A program made the translations under genes and the position numbers. Below the pieces are notes generated by a model. It was not told the DNA's origin. It searched no databases and saw nothing but the letters and a program-made list of their open reading frames with translations. Shown here piece by piece: positions 44,669 to 56,030 of a stretch of DNA of 64,000 nucleotides (position 1 is its first letter; the number at the start of each line of letters is the position of its first letter). The stretch is from assembly GCA_002099365.1 (NCBI GenBank), contig MSED01000005.1, positions 1,736,001 to 1,800,000 on the forward strand, given 5' to 3'. The DNA comes from Phialophora verrucosa (Eukaryota; Ascomycota; Eurotiomycetes; Chaetothyriales; Herpotrichiellaceae).

Positions 44669-45526
44669 TCAGCCGTATAGCTCTCGCGAGTTCATCTCCT
44701 GCAGGACATCGAACAGGTGTTGTGGGTTCACCCGACAGCCAGGGTCGGAAAACCGCGGTAGAGCAAATCCCGGGGCAAGTCGTGCTTCGATCTCCTCCAT
44801 CTCCGTTGGTGAAGGGTAGTATTGATCAATCATCATTTTGGCGACAGAACCGTGGATAGTATTTCCATCGTCCACTAGGAGTCGTCCATTCGACGGGAAA
44901 GGAAAGGCGTTGCCGCAGAACGGAATCTCCATAGACTCTTGGCCGTCAGGCTGGATGGGCCAGCCCTCTAAGCTTGGTGAGACATCGGCGGTCAGGGATA
45001 AAGTCATCGCGTCTGTGCTGGGTGCAGACATGAACGGCACGGGGTGCTGACAGCCAAACGCACCGTCTGGCAGGGCAGGAGCCGACGCGAAAAGCTGTGC
45101 GGAACCTGGGGTTGTCGGACAGTAGGTCCCTGGGCTCGATTCTGGCTCCATGGTATTCGTGGTATCGGAATGTTCGTCTGGGAATGGCTGCTGAAATTTG
45201 GGTCTGATCTGACGGTGCACAGCCTCGACAGCATGGCCAGCTTCTGCCGCCACATTTGAGATTCCAAGCCCCTCGGCAGAGTTAGGATTGATGCCGGCAC
45301 CGTTCAATATACCTCGCAGACGTGCATTTTCGGCTTGGAGATCGGCGAAGGCGGTGCGCTGTAGCTCGGCCTCGCGACACAGAACATGGCATTCTTTCAG
45401 TCTTCTTTCTAGATCAGCTAGGTACTCCTGCCTCCGTGCCCGACTCCGTCGTTGGTTGTCACGAATCCGCTCCTGCCTCGACTTGGGCTCCATGGAGGCT
45501 GAACTTGCACTGCTGTCGGACGCCAT
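44669..45526 (-). CDS. bZIP transcription factor
   Basis: A single exon of 285 residues. The basic region is near residues 16-36 (SRQERIRDNQRRSRARRQEY), with the Asn-x7-Arg spacing of bZIP proteins (N24, R32). A short zipper follows (LADLERRLKECHVLC, then LQAENARLRGIL), with leucines at roughly seven-residue steps broken by Cys and Ala. The rest is low-complexity, with a conserved-looking end (DQYYPSPTEMEEIEARLAPG; CRVNPQHLFDVLQEMN). The NQRRSRARR core is common in fungal bZIPs, often next to catabolic or secondary-metabolism genes. It lies just upstream of the glutaminase gene in the same direction, which makes a regulatory link possible but unproven. Confidence 0.87.
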   Translation of the reverse strand: MASDSSASSASMEPKSRQERIRDNQRRSRARRQEYLADLERRLKECHVLCREAELQRTAFADLQAENARLRGILNGAGINPNSAEGLGISNVAAEAGHAVEAVHRQIRPKFQQPFPDEHSDTTNTMEPESSPGTYCPTTPGSAQLFASAPALPDGAFGCQHPVPFMSAPSTDAMTLSLTADVSPSLEGWPIQPDGQESMEIPFCGNAFPFPSNGRLLVDDGNTIHGSVAKMMIDQYYPSPTEMEEIEARLAPGFALPRFSDPGCRVNPQHLFDVLQEMNSRELYG

Positions 45527-47902
45527 GACTGACCGACCGGAAACGACATGTCGATAGTGGGGGGCATACTTATACGCCGACAGGGTGAAAGAAGCATTGA
45601 CCGCACGCTGATCCTAGAGTCACCACGATATGCCAATGGGGTGCTGAGCAGAAGGTAAAATCGGCGGAGGGGGCATTTACAGGGGCACCATGATAGTGGA
45701 GGCTTTGTCGGCACGCCAATAGCGATACTAGTTCCGTTTAACCCTCCTTAGAACGATCGAAATGGATAGATTTGGCAAGTGTAGAAATCCCCGTCTGGGG
45801 CATCCGGAAAGAATCGACCTGGAGGTGGAGCGGAGCAGAGGAGACTGAATAGTGCTGGGCGCAAGAAGCGTAACAGCCTATCAGCTATAGACAGCTGGGG
45901 CAATTTGCGCGAAAGCAGAAAGCCAAGGGCCTCTGGAAGGTGCTCAGATGCCTCACGGAGGCTGTGACTGTAACTCAAATTGATGGAAGGGAGGGCGGGC
46001 TTTGAATACATCTGGCGGGTGAAGTGAGTTCCTGAGCAAAGCAAGGGCCACCGCCGCCACAATTGAGTTTAGCGAAGAGGTGGCTGATAGCCGTGTCCCG
46101 AACCATATTGTAGCCGGACTCAGATATACACAGTACACCAGGACAAAATTAGACCTATCGGCAGATCAGCACAGGTACGTGCACGAGCACAGGCACAGGA
46201 CCGGAGTCCGCCACCCCCAAGAGACCTCGGATCCCCTCCGAGTGTAGAGACGAACCGGCTGCTACGAGTAGGATGGAACCATGCTCGCTCAATCTTCAGT
46301 CGCTGGTCTTGTCTTGCTCCATACCACTCACTCCCCCGAGCCATCCCTGCTCCTGTGACGAAAACGGCAGTCCTTCCCAGGAAGTTAGACCCCTCTTCTC
46401 CAGAGAAAGCCTATCTCGACTATGTACGTTCGACTTTCTCGTCAATCGACATTTGTCAAAAGAAGGTGTGGCCAAACCTTGAGGCATGGATCCGCCTGAA
46501 CGAGGGACAGGAGGCACCGCCAATCACGCTCAACACTCACTGGCTTTAATGATAGCAGACTTTCGAGCTCGGTGCAGCTCGGTGCAACCCTCGTAGCAAC
46601 CCTCTCTCAGGACTGAGCTCATCCACGGGAGTAGGCTTGTACGCCTTCTTGTGGCCCGAAGTCTAACTATGAACTCCAGTGACTCCATTCCCAGACGCTC
46701 TTATCAACCCTAGCTTCACGGCGCCGGCGGTCGCAAGCTCGAGCCAGAGTCTCAGACGTCCGAGTACGCGGCCTCAAACTCTGCTGCACAAAGATGACAG
46801 TTTTGGGTTTGCTTCGACATCTCCCCTCGGCCAAACGGACGCTTTCTGTGCTGTTCAGAGAGAGAAGAGCAAGTTTCTTGCTGGCCAGCTAAGGTTCTTT
46901 GCGGACGGCGTGCGGCGACGATTGCACCGAGGAGGGGTGGGGGAGGGTGGTTGGTTGCAAAAGTTGAGAAACCAAGGCAATAACTTGGCTCGCATGTAGT
47001 CCTGCTCCAGGAGGAGGACCACTGTGTCTACACGGAGGGAAGTCCCGCCAAGAAAATTGTATGGCCGGAGTGAATGAAAGGGGGGGCATAATCTTGCCTC
47101 GCAATTCGCGTTTCCAAGAATGACAAAAACTTTTTCCCTTGAACCATCATCCACATTATACTGCGGTGTTGGATCGAAGGTAAGTGAAACCTTTTTGTCC
47201 GAGTTGGACAGCAGGTTTTTTCCGTCGATTCTACGAAGATGCTGGTGGTTGACAACCCCATCCCTCAAAGTGCCCATTAACTGTGAAACCGTGGCCAAGA
47301 AGCGGATGACTTCGTCCGGGATTGTCGAGAGGAATTGGCGGATCAAAATATGTATGCGTTAAAAACCCAGGAATTATTTGATTGGCGCGTAGGTGAAGAG
47401 GGTGAGGCAGGCAGTCGACGAGGCTGGTGGCAAGGCTGAGGATGCTGAAGACATCACCAACGCGGTCTCGGTCACGGTCACATTGACTTCCGGATGTGCC
47501 TGAAAATCAACACACCGAGCCCGCACATCAGACTCTCGGGGACAAGGCCCGCGCTGTCCTGAGGACGGCACGGCTCTCCAGCTCTACGAGTGTCGGTAGA
47601 AGTCTATACTGGCAGTGATCCAGCTGCCTGGTGTGCTTACGCATTGGAACAGATCCGCATCATAGAAAAGACCCCTGGGCCCCCTTAGACCGACCTGAAG
47701 GGTGACGATTCTCTCCAGGCGTGGCACATGAGTCGTTCGAGGATGTCACTACATGACCCTGCGTTCTGGGGAAAGTTTATCATTATTTCAGTCGTGGCAC
47801 AAAGGGCCAAAAGCGTGAGTCCAAGGTCCCATCCTTTCCCTATCTCTTTGGCAATTTTACAAATTCAGTTGGACCGTTATTCCGGCAGCGGCAGCAGGGG
47901 GC
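45527..47902. other. Gene-poor 2.4-kb region
   Basis: No supported gene. A 163-codon minus-strand frame (46855-47346) and short plus-strand frames near 46355-46550 and 46679-47000 have no recognisable domain and overlap each other. It must contain the bZIP promoter on the left and the acyl-CoA dehydrogenase 3' end on the right. Confidence 0.4.
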
Positions 47903-49711
47903 CTACAACTTGGATTGCCCACCACTCACGCGCTTCAGCTCCAGGGGATCCTTTGCCTGCAGTCCATACTGCTTCAGCAAGTCCCGGGACTTCGCCTTCT
48001 GCGCCTCTATCTTCTTCAATAGAGCCGCGCCGCGCTTGTTCTCATTCCGGCCCAGCTGCAGCATGTGCACCTCATCAGGGCCGTCTACGATTCTCATTGT
48101 CCGTCCGCTCGCCCACATAGACGCCAAAGGGGTCTCTTGCGAGACACCGGCGCCACCATAGGCTTGAATAGCGCGGTCAAGGACGTCCAAGAGCATGTTG
48201 GGGACTTGGACCTTGACCTCGGCGATCTCCTTCAGCGCATCCTTGGCGTTGGACTGGTCGATTTTGATGGCGGCGTTGAGGACAGCAAGGCGAGAGGAGT
48301 CGATTTCGATACGTGAGCGGGCAACGCGTTCGAGCATGATGCCATGTTCGGAAAGGTTCTTGCCGAAGGGGCGTCTTTGGGGATCATTCATGCGGGCGAG
48401 GAAGTACTCCAGTGCTTTCTCGGCCTGGCCGGGGTGGTGGCTCAAATCAGCTTGTTTCCAGAAGGAGTGGCAGAAGGAAAACGGGCAGAAACAGCACTTA
48501 CAGCACCAACAGATCTCATGGCATGGTGGATGCGACCGGGGCCCAGACGGCCTTGGACGACCTCGAACCCACGCCCCTCACCGAGGATCAGATTGCTCTT
48601 GTGCACACGGACGTTGTTGAAACTGATATGGCCGTGGCCATGAGGCGCGTCGTCAAACCCAATGACCGAGAGCATACGCTCGATCGTAACGCCCGGGGTA
48701 TCTGCCGGCACGAGAATGACCGACTGCTGTCGGTAGACATTCTTGTTGGTCGGGTCTGATTTGGCCATGACGATGTAGATCTTGCAGCGGCGGTCACCGG
48801 CACCGCTGGACCACCATTTCTTTCATGCTGTTAGTCACACTGATACGATAATGCAGAGAGCGCACATACCTGGCCGTTAAGCACGTAATAATCCCCATCC
48901 TTCTTCATGTTCAGCTCGATATTCGTCGCGTCGCTGCTCGCCACTTGCGGCTCCGTCATCAAGAACGCCGACCTGATCTCGCCGTTCAACAGCGGGCCCA
49001 GCCACTGCTTCTTCTGCTCCTCCGTGCCGTACTTGGCGAAAACCTCCATGTTGCCCGTGTCCGGGGCAGCGCAATTACACGCCTCGCTCGCGGTCACGGA
49101 TTTGCCCAAATACTCAGCCATCAGGCCGTACTCGAGGTTCGAAAACCCGGCACCCTCCTTGAAGTGGTTCTTGGGGAGGAACATGTTCCAGAGGCCTAGT
49201 TGGCGGGCCTTGGCCTTGAGATCCTCGATGACCCGCGGGTGCGAGTCGAAGCGAGAGACCGGGTCATGGCCCTTTTCGTTGATCTGTTGGGCGAAGACGG
49301 CGTCGGCGGGGATGCAGTCTTCTTCGACGAAGCGTTCGACCTATGGAAATGAGACGGTTGGTTGGTACTTGATACTTGATAGTTTTGAGGCATTTGCTCT
49401 TTCCTCCTCTGCTTCCTAAAGGAGAGACTGAATGATTGAATGCATGGCTCTGAGAGTTTTGAAGATCTGTAGTTGCTTTGTTTTTTGTTTTTTTCGTCTT
49501 CTGGTGATTCCACCCCGTTGTCGTCTTGCCCGCTTCTCTCGCCGTTTGACACCACGGAACAAATGCACTACATCGTAGATAGAGAGATGCAACTTACCAG
49601 GTCCAAAGTCTTCTTTGCCCGATCGCTGACGAAAGGCCTAGCGATGACCGGGATCTTCTCGGAGGCGGGGACAGGCCCGGTTGCGCTGCTGAGGAGATAA
49701 GGGACCGACAT
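47903..49711 (-). CDS. Acyl-CoA dehydrogenase (ACAD10/11-like)
   Basis: Four exons, 49711-49598, 49340-48870, 48819-48502 and 48424-47903, give 474 residues; the introns are 256, 50 and 77 bp, all in phase 0. The N-terminal helical domain contains LKAKARQLGLWNMFLPKNHF. The middle beta domain has TGNMEVFAKYGTEEQKKQWL and SAFLMTEPQVASSDATNIEL, the FAD-side signature. The C-terminal helices include IQAYGGAGVSQETPLASMW, with the conserved glycine-rich loop. The enzyme should remove two hydrogens from acyl-CoA to form the 2,3-enoyl-CoA with FAD as cofactor. The sequence resembles the dehydrogenase half of ACAD10/ACAD11, which work on branched or hydroxylated acyl-CoAs. No kinase domain is attached. 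Peroxisome or mitochondrion is likely; the last residues QSKL are close to a peroxisomal SKL signal and may be one. Confidence 0.92.
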
Positions 49712-50196
49712 TGTGGTGTGATGGACTTGCACAGAGCTGGAGAAAAGCTGGAGAAGTGGACGTCGATGTGGAGCGAGACAATAATGGCCCAGATACAGAA
49801 GATGGATATATACACAGTGACTGAGGTCTGGATTTAGTGATCAGAGCAAATGTTAGAACTTAGCTTGGGAGACGGCTGGGACGGGTACTCTTCGCATATT
49901 TCCGACAGCCGAGGCTGGAGTCTCCGGATCTGGTCAGAATCGACTGACGGCCAGCACTCGGTGGCATGGTTTCCGCGGCGCCTTTGACTTCCGATTGCTT
50001 GGAGACGAACCTGGGTCACTGCTCTAATTACTGTACCTACCCCGGATTATCAGGCTACACATCGTATGACCAGGGTCTGGCTCTATATACTGAATCAGTC
50101 CAGGTCGGAAGGGAGCCCTTTTAGGCCTTTGAAGACCGGAACCTCCGTGCTCAGCGCTCGCTGCCTCGTGCTCAGCGCTATGCGGCAAGCTGTATC
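49712..50196. promoter_or_regulatory. Divergent promoter between the acyl-CoA dehydrogenase and nitrilase genes
   Basis: The start codons lie 485 bp apart on opposite strands. Such head-to-head catabolic genes are often co-regulated. A short repeated word (CTCAGCGCT, at about 50151 and 50172) sits just before the nitrilase start. Confidence 0.4.
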
Positions 50197-51330
50197 ATGG
50201 CATTACCGACACTGAGGGCCGCAGCATGCCACATCTCGCCTCACATTCTGTCCGCCGTGCGGTCAACGCAGAAGACCATCACCTGCATCAAGACCGCAGC
50301 CCAGCATTCCGCGAACCTGGTGGTCTTTCCGGAATCGGCAATCCCTGGCTTCCCGGTGTGGTCCTCGCTGCTTCCACCGACACAGACTCACCTGTTCTTT
50401 CAGCGCATGGTACAGGAGTCCGTGTATGTGGATGGCGATGAGATTTCCGAGATCTGTCAAGCAGCGCGCAATGCCCGCGTAACAGTGAGTCTGGGTATAT
50501 CCGAAAAAGTACGCTATAGCTCGGCGACGCTGTTCAACACGAACTTGATCATCGGAGAGGATGGGGAGGTCTTGGTCCATCATCGCAAATTAATGCCCAC
50601 GTTCTACGAGAAGCTCACGTGGTCACCTGGAGATGGCTACGGCCTGCGTGTTGCAGAGACCAAATATGGAAGAATCGGGGCCTTGATCTGCGGCGAGAAC
50701 ACGAATCCGCTGGCGAGATATGCTCTTATGGCACAGGGCGAACAAGTCCACATCTCCAGCTGGCCAGCCATTTGGCCAACACGCCCTCTAGATCATGCCG
50801 CCAGTGTGGCCTCGACCAGGAAAGAAAGTCGCAATTATGACAATATCGCCGCGAACCGTACGCGAGCGGCTGCCCATTGTTTTGAGGCAAAATGCTTTGG
50901 CATCATGAGCGCGGCCCACCTCGATGAAGCAGCTATGGGTGAAATTGCAGGAATGACTGACTCGCCCGAAGTGATGCTGAGAAAGTTGGCAAGCTACCCC
51001 CGGGCGGCGAGTCAATTTCTGGACCCGACGGGCAGGACTGTCGACGACTGCTTGGCATTAGATCTCGCGACCAACGAACAGGTCGATGGGCAAAGCGTGG
51101 TGGCAGATAAAGAAGCAATCCTCTTTGCAGATCTGGATTTGAACGAGTGCGTAGAAGGCAAGCAGTACCATGATGTCGTTGGAGGGTACCAGCGGTTCGA
51201 CGTATTCTCTTTGCAAGTCAATCGGCAGAGACACGAGCCAGTCCAGCTTCAAGATGCATCCCTTCCCAGCCCTGGGACGGTCACTGAGAAAGTTTCCGGC
51301 GGAAGAAGGGAGGGAGCAGGGATCAAGTAA
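50197..51330 (+). CDS. Nitrilase
   Basis: A single exon of 377 residues. The carbon-nitrogen hydrolase triad is visible: Glu46 (VVFPESAIPGFP), Lys131 (HHRKLMPTFYEK) and Cys165 (GALICGENTNPLARYALM). The spacing is that of true nitrilases (branch 1: Glu48, Lys130, Cys164 type), and the CGEN-NPLARY text around the cysteine also fits. The reaction is nitrile + 2 H2O to carboxylic acid + NH3, through a thioimidate on Cys165; the enzymes form spiral oligomers. The substrate (aryl, arylaceto- or aliphatic nitrile) cannot be read off. The C-terminal tail after about residue 330 is unlike other nitrilases. There is no signal peptide, so it is likely cytosolic. It is divergent from the acyl-CoA dehydrogenase. 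Confidence 0.94.
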   Translation: MALPTLRAAACHISPHILSAVRSTQKTITCIKTAAQHSANLVVFPESAIPGFPVWSSLLPPTQTHLFFQRMVQESVYVDGDEISEICQAARNARVTVSLGISEKVRYSSATLFNTNLIIGEDGEVLVHHRKLMPTFYEKLTWSPGDGYGLRVAETKYGRIGALICGENTNPLARYALMAQGEQVHISSWPAIWPTRPLDHAASVASTRKESRNYDNIAANRTRAAAHCFEAKCFGIMSAAHLDEAAMGEIAGMTDSPEVMLRKLASYPRAASQFLDPTGRTVDDCLALDLATNEQVDGQSVVADKEAILFADLDLNECVEGKQYHDVVGGYQRFDVFSLQVNRQRHEPVQLQDASLPSPGTVTEKVSGGRREGAGIK

Positions 51331-51822
51331 GTTCCGGTGGAAGATCATCTTGGAGGGAATGTAATTATTCAGTACTCGTACAGTAACCTGCAGTCCATCC
51401 CAACCTCGGATGTTGGAGCAGGTTGATGTTGCGTCTTGCTTTGCACAGCACGACTTACAAGTAACTCGGCTGTTATTCTTCAGGCGCAGGACAGTTTCTA
51501 AGAGATGTTCGCAGTTCTACCGAGGTCGACTTCGATTTATTGTGCAGAGACCGAGAGATGACGCCTTTCCGTGGAAATTGCAGGGAGAGACGAATCCACG
51601 TGACTTTCCCGGATGCTAAGTTTTTCCGACACCGACCCAAAATTTCCATGCCGTCTTCCATCAAGTGACTGACTCGCAACTCCAAGATCTCGTTATCGTC
51701 ACTCGCTCTTCGTGCTCCGGACTAATCATTCCATTCCTTTCTTGATTGTACATCATATTCGTATCCGAGGCCTTTCTTGACAGAACTGTTCAGCCCCCGA
51801 CTCTGAAGCTAACCCTAGACGT
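51331..51822. other. Intergenic region between the nitrilase and RIM2-like genes
   Basis: About 490 bp. It holds the nitrilase 3' end and the promoter of the carrier gene. No other feature is seen. Confidence 0.45.
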
Positions 51823-53047
51823 ATGATTTTTCCTGCCGCGACGCCCAAGCCTTTCCAGGGTACCACGACCAGAGGAGAAGAAAACCTCATCCCACAGCCC
51901 CGAGAGACTGGACAAGTTGTCCCAGTAGGACACAATGGCGGTACGGCTACGGTGACAGAGGGTGGGCCCAAGGTCAAGCCTTGGGCTCATTTTGTTGCCG
52001 GAGGGTATGCGCGCACCGAGGTATTGGGATTCTGGATGACAACTGACAATGTATAGGCTCGGTGGCATGGCGGCCGCGACCCTTACCTCTCCCCTCGATG
52101 TGCTCAAGACCCGATTACAATCAGACTTCTACCAGGCGCAGCTGAGCCAACTGCACGCACAGCACCATGTACCGCAGAAACTCACATTCACCTCCGTCCC
52201 TCGAGCCGCCTACTTCCACATAGCGGAGACCATCCAACTGCTTAATTCGATTTATCAGCATGAAGGTTTCAGAGCGTTGTTTCGGGGTCTCGGTGCGAAT
52301 CTGATTGGTGTGGTACCGGCAAGAAGCATCAATTTCTTCGTCTATGGGAACGGCAAGAGAATCTTGAACAACTACCTGAACCCGGAAGGACGAGAGAACG
52401 CCTGGAGCGTTCATCTTCTAGCGGCAGCGACTGCTGGTGTCGCGACGGGTACAGCGACCAATCCTATTTGGGTGGTGAAGACGAGGCTGCAACTCGACAA
52501 GAACAACGCGAGTAATGACCCTACCAGGGGACGGCAGTACAAGAATAGCTGGGACTGTATCAGGCAAACTGTCCGACACGAGGGCTTTCGAGGCTTGTAT
52601 CGAGGTCTGTCAGCGTCATACCTGGGTGTCACCGAATCCACACTGCAATGGGTTCTGTATGAGCGGATGAAGCTGGCCCTGGCTAGACGAGAAGCCCGAC
52701 GACTGGCGGCCGCTGGCTACCAACGCACCATGCTCGACAACGTGGAGGAATTCGGAGGCAAGTTCGGCGCAGCTGCCAGTGCGAAGTTGTTCGCTGCCGT
52801 CATCACATACCCGCACGAGGTTGTGAGGACGAGGTTACGGCAGGCCCCGACTGTCATCTCAGAGACAGGAAGGCCCACAATGAAATACACCGGTTTGATC
52901 CAATGTTTCCGCATGGTGGCTAAGGAGGAAGGCCTGGCCGGGCTGTACGGAGGCATGACACCGCACCTGCTTCGGGCTGTGCCTAGTGCGGCGATCATGT
53001 TCTCCACTTACGAGATTGTCCTGCGACTCTTCGGAACGACTTCATAA
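51823..53047 (+). CDS. RIM2: Mitochondrial carrier, RIM2-like pyrimidine nucleotide transporter
   Basis: Two exons, 51823-52004 and 52057-53047, encode 390 residues; the 52-bp intron (GTATGC donor, TATAG acceptor) joins AGG to LGGM. Three mitochondrial carrier repeats are present, each with the P-x-[DE]-x2-[KR] type signature: PLDVLKTRLQ, PIWVVKTRLQ and PHEVVRTRLR (the second has Ile-Trp in place of the acidic residue). Each repeat ends with an EGF-or EGL-containing helix link (HEGFRALFRG, HEGFRGLYRG, EEGLAGLYGG). The long loop in repeat 1 and the repeat-2 text NPIWVVKTRLQ fit the Rim2/SLC25A33/36 group, which exchanges pyrimidine nucleotides across the inner membrane and affects mtDNA maintenance and iron. 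The N-terminal 50 residues are unstructured. The subfamily is likely, not certain. Confidence 0.88.
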
Positions 53048-54248
53048 TATCAATTCCTGCTTGCTCAGCAATCACCCTCGACCGCTCTGACGACAGTGTA
53101 CAATACTATGAAACCCACATAGGAGGAGCTTTTGTGGGTTTGATTCTCGACGAATTACTTCTTGCTTGTAAATTGGCGCATGGGACCAGCGTATAGCACG
53201 GGAAGGATGCTTAGTCCTGGGTGACAAAGATACCCAGCTCCGATTCTGTACGATACGAAGACACATTTCAACATAGCGGAAATAGACGACCCCCGAGCTT
53301 GAAGAAAGACGGCCAGACGGGCTCGAAGGCTTCTTGGTCGACTTTACTATACATTTGCTGCCAGCGACAGCGGGTGGAAAATGCCCTTGCCAAAGTTTGG
53401 GTCGTGTAATGGAATCGATTGGATGGCAACTCGATCATCTTCTGCTCAGCCTCAACAGACACTTGCCGCCTCGGAAACAGGTTCCGCTTGTCTTGTCGTT
53501 CCCTTGCCGGCATTCTCCTTTCCTTCGTCACACTATGCGTGACGTCCCTATTACATTGACGTTCATACTTGCGCATCTCCCTGCTCCTGCGATAACTACT
53601 CAGACAAACGACCCTCTGACTAACCGGAGACGAACTCTTCAGTTCCAGATCTCGACCATTTCAGATGCCTCTCCTACCACGACTCCTTCAAACTGGAACA
53701 CCCAGGAGATTCGCATCCACACGCTCCTTCCCGATTGTCAAAATGAAGTCATGGTGACTGCCAGCCTTACGAGAGTCCCTCTGTCAGCTGCCAACCAACT
53801 GTACGTGCTGTCGTACTGTTGGGGCTTTTCGGGAGAAACCGCCCTTCTGTATGTAGGGCTAACCACGTTTCCACAATTACTTTGCAAGCAGCACACACAT
53901 AGACAAGACAGGGAGTCGAAATGCTTTGCATTGAATGCTTCAGCTTTGGAGATGTAGTGGTTTCACTCTGATGGAGGCAACCCCTGCCGCCGTACGAGAC
54001 ATACCCGCTGGCTGAGAAGCCTTGCCCCAGTTCAATATGTCACCTCTCAGGATAGGAGAAAAGACTAGAGATTATTTAAGACACTCTGAACTACCTGATA
54101 TTCAAGGACAGGCTCTCCACGTTGGAAGACTTTCGATAACGAAGACTCGATCCTAGGATGTTTTGGATCGCAGATACCTGCCCGTCTGTTCCTACATCTC
54201 CAATCCAAAGCCGCCACCCGATGATTGTTGATATATTTGGACAAGTTT
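53048..54248. other. Intergenic region with a HET-domain scrap
   Basis: About 1.2 kb of apparently decayed sequence. The only recognisable content is the HET-like fragment near 53.7 kb, listed separately. Confidence 0.45.
53698..53850 (+). pseudogene. HET-domain fragment
   Basis: Within an ORF of 53334-53957, the segment NTQEIRIHTLLPDC then AANQLYVLSYCWGFSGET has the start of a fungal HET domain (IRLLTLLPG...YEALSYCWG). The next conserved blocks (LWIDALCINQ and what follows) are absent in all three forward frames. I read it as a truncated copy. HET proteins act in vegetative incompatibility, so full-length ones are often under diversifying selection; this one cannot be working as seen. It could instead be the first exon of an unusual gene, but I find no good downstream exon. 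Confidence 0.55.
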
Positions 54249-54749
54249 TCAGGCAAAGTAGACCTTTTCGTCCGACGCTCCCAATAGTGCGAGGCGGCCT
54301 CCATTCTTGTCACGAAATTCGAAGTATGGCTGATCCGGCAATGGAGGATACTTGTCGTTGTTGACAATATATCGAAACAGAGTAAAGTCGGTATAGAGTT
54401 CAATGTTGCCGATGAAGGAATCCTTCCCTACAAGGGCGTAAATTTTGGCCGTCACCTGCGACATATCCCTCACATCACCAAGGCCTGGAGGAAGTATGCT
54501 GGGCTGGCTGATGGTTTTCCCGTCCCCAGTGGCTGTGACCATTTTGTTGCTCTGGACGCGGAAGCGGGCTGTGAAGGACAACGCATGGCCCTTTCCCCCT
54601 CCGGGTGCCTTTCTAGCATTCACATCTTTGAGCACAGCACCGGAATATTTGGCTTTGACAGCGTTGGTAGCAGTGTCGACGAATGTGTCGAGACCAAGCT
54701 CTGGAGGTGGAAGAGCGTTCAAGGCATTGCCGCCGAGGGGTTTATCCAT
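54249..54749 (-). CDS. Orphan small protein, unknown function
   Basis: A single exon of 166 residues (MDKPLGGNALNALPPPELG) ending EKVYFA. It reads as a real protein: no frame competition of equal quality, balanced hydrophobic and polar content, several aromatic patches (LYTDFTLFRYIV; DQPYFEFRDKNGG) and no low-complexity. There is no signal peptide and no membrane segment. I do not recognise a family. It sits between the HET scrap and the GH18-like relic, i.e. in an accessory-looking stretch. Confidence 0.6.
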   Translation of the reverse strand: MDKPLGGNALNALPPPELGLDTFVDTATNAVKAKYSGAVLKDVNARKAPGGGKGHALSFTARFRVQSNKMVTATGDGKTISQPSILPPGLGDVRDMSQVTAKIYALVGKDSFIGNIELYTDFTLFRYIVNNDKYPPLPDQPYFEFRDKNGGRLALLGASDEKVYFA

Positions 54750-56030
54750 TGTGGATAAGAGAGGATGGGAGTCTCAATGGAAGCGCTTTATGATAGGATC
54801 TATGCTAGCGTTTGGTTGAAGATCCTTGTGAGGGTATGGCATGGTCCGATAATTGTTGTGGCCAACCTTTTTATAGGCGAGCTGTTCGGCATTGCTGCGA
54901 TGGTACACCAGAAAAACTTTGAGCGGCTGTTTCGACAGGACCATGGTCTGAAAACCAGCTGAAAGGTCAAGCTCAGCTGGTCTTGAGGGCACACTTCAGC
55001 TCTCCATGTGCAAGCCATTCGATGGCACAGCTAGGAGATGAGCATTGATGAGTGGCTTCGCTGAATTGTCGACACGAAACCCGAATTGAGCAGCAGTCAA
55101 CTGCTTATGCTTGTAGGTCACAGCCGCGGCAGGACGTCCAAGGGCCAGACATGCATGTGAGTTGCTTGCTTGCACAAAAAGATGCCAGGACTGAGAAGCC
55201 GTCGGCCCAATGGCTGTAAAAGAACGAAAGGCTGACCATTCCCAATGATATCAACGATCACGCGGCAGACAGTTCACATTGATCAAGGCTCGAGTCAGGT
55301 CAGCCAGCCACAGATTGAGGACTCGATTGACAATGTCGAGGCTGGATGCCGAATCGACCACTCTCGAGGCTCGACGCTTGGGTTGATGCTGAAATAGATG
55401 GCTCGGTGTGTGAAAATCGCATTCACTCAAAATGCCATGCTTTTGACCGCAGGGACATTTGCTCTGGACCTCTTGTGGCTGCAGGAGCTGAGGTGTGCCC
55501 CCTCCACGACACTTCTTCCTCAGCACCGCCCAAATCTGCAACCATCAATTCCACTACACTGATTTGCAGAATTTCACTTTGCCCGCTCTCGACAAACACC
55601 TCGAAGACGGACGACATGCGACAGTGGCTTGCGCACATGGCGAGACGTGAGTGCATAAAGTTCGACGATACGAGGGCGGATCGAATGGAAGCCATGCACG
55701 GGAAGTATTCAGCGCTCTTTGTGCGAATGAACCTGCCTCAGGCACGAGTCGATGCTTTGTCCACCGCCAATGGCATGCACATGGCTCGGTGAGGAGCAGG
55801 ACCCATATACGAACAGCGACTGGGAACTCTTCCTCAGTGTATGAGCGTGATGGGCCACGAGGAAGATATACAGGGAACCTGACTTTGACATTCAGAACGC
55901 GACACCCCCTTCGAGACACCTTTAAGGACATAGGATTCGTGCCCAGCAAGACACTGTGTGCCTAAATCTTCACGGCTGTCTCGCCATCTTCCACCCTGCG
56001 CCACCATGGTTTTCACTATCCCTAGGCCCT
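54750..56030. other. Intergenic region between the orphan gene and the GH18-like gene
   Basis: About 1.3 kb. ORFs near 55346-55965 overlap in several frames and are not protein-like. Nothing else is supported. Confidence 0.4.

Noticed and set aside
46355..46549. Plus-strand frame ending LNTHWL, which reads a little like a protein
   Set aside because: No in-frame ATG, no good upstream exon and no family resemblance; recorded only as a possible relic.
46855..47346. 163-codon minus-strand ORF in the 45.5-47.9 kb gap
   Set aside because: No domain, no signal peptide, and other frames over the same bases are open too. Too weak to list as a gene.
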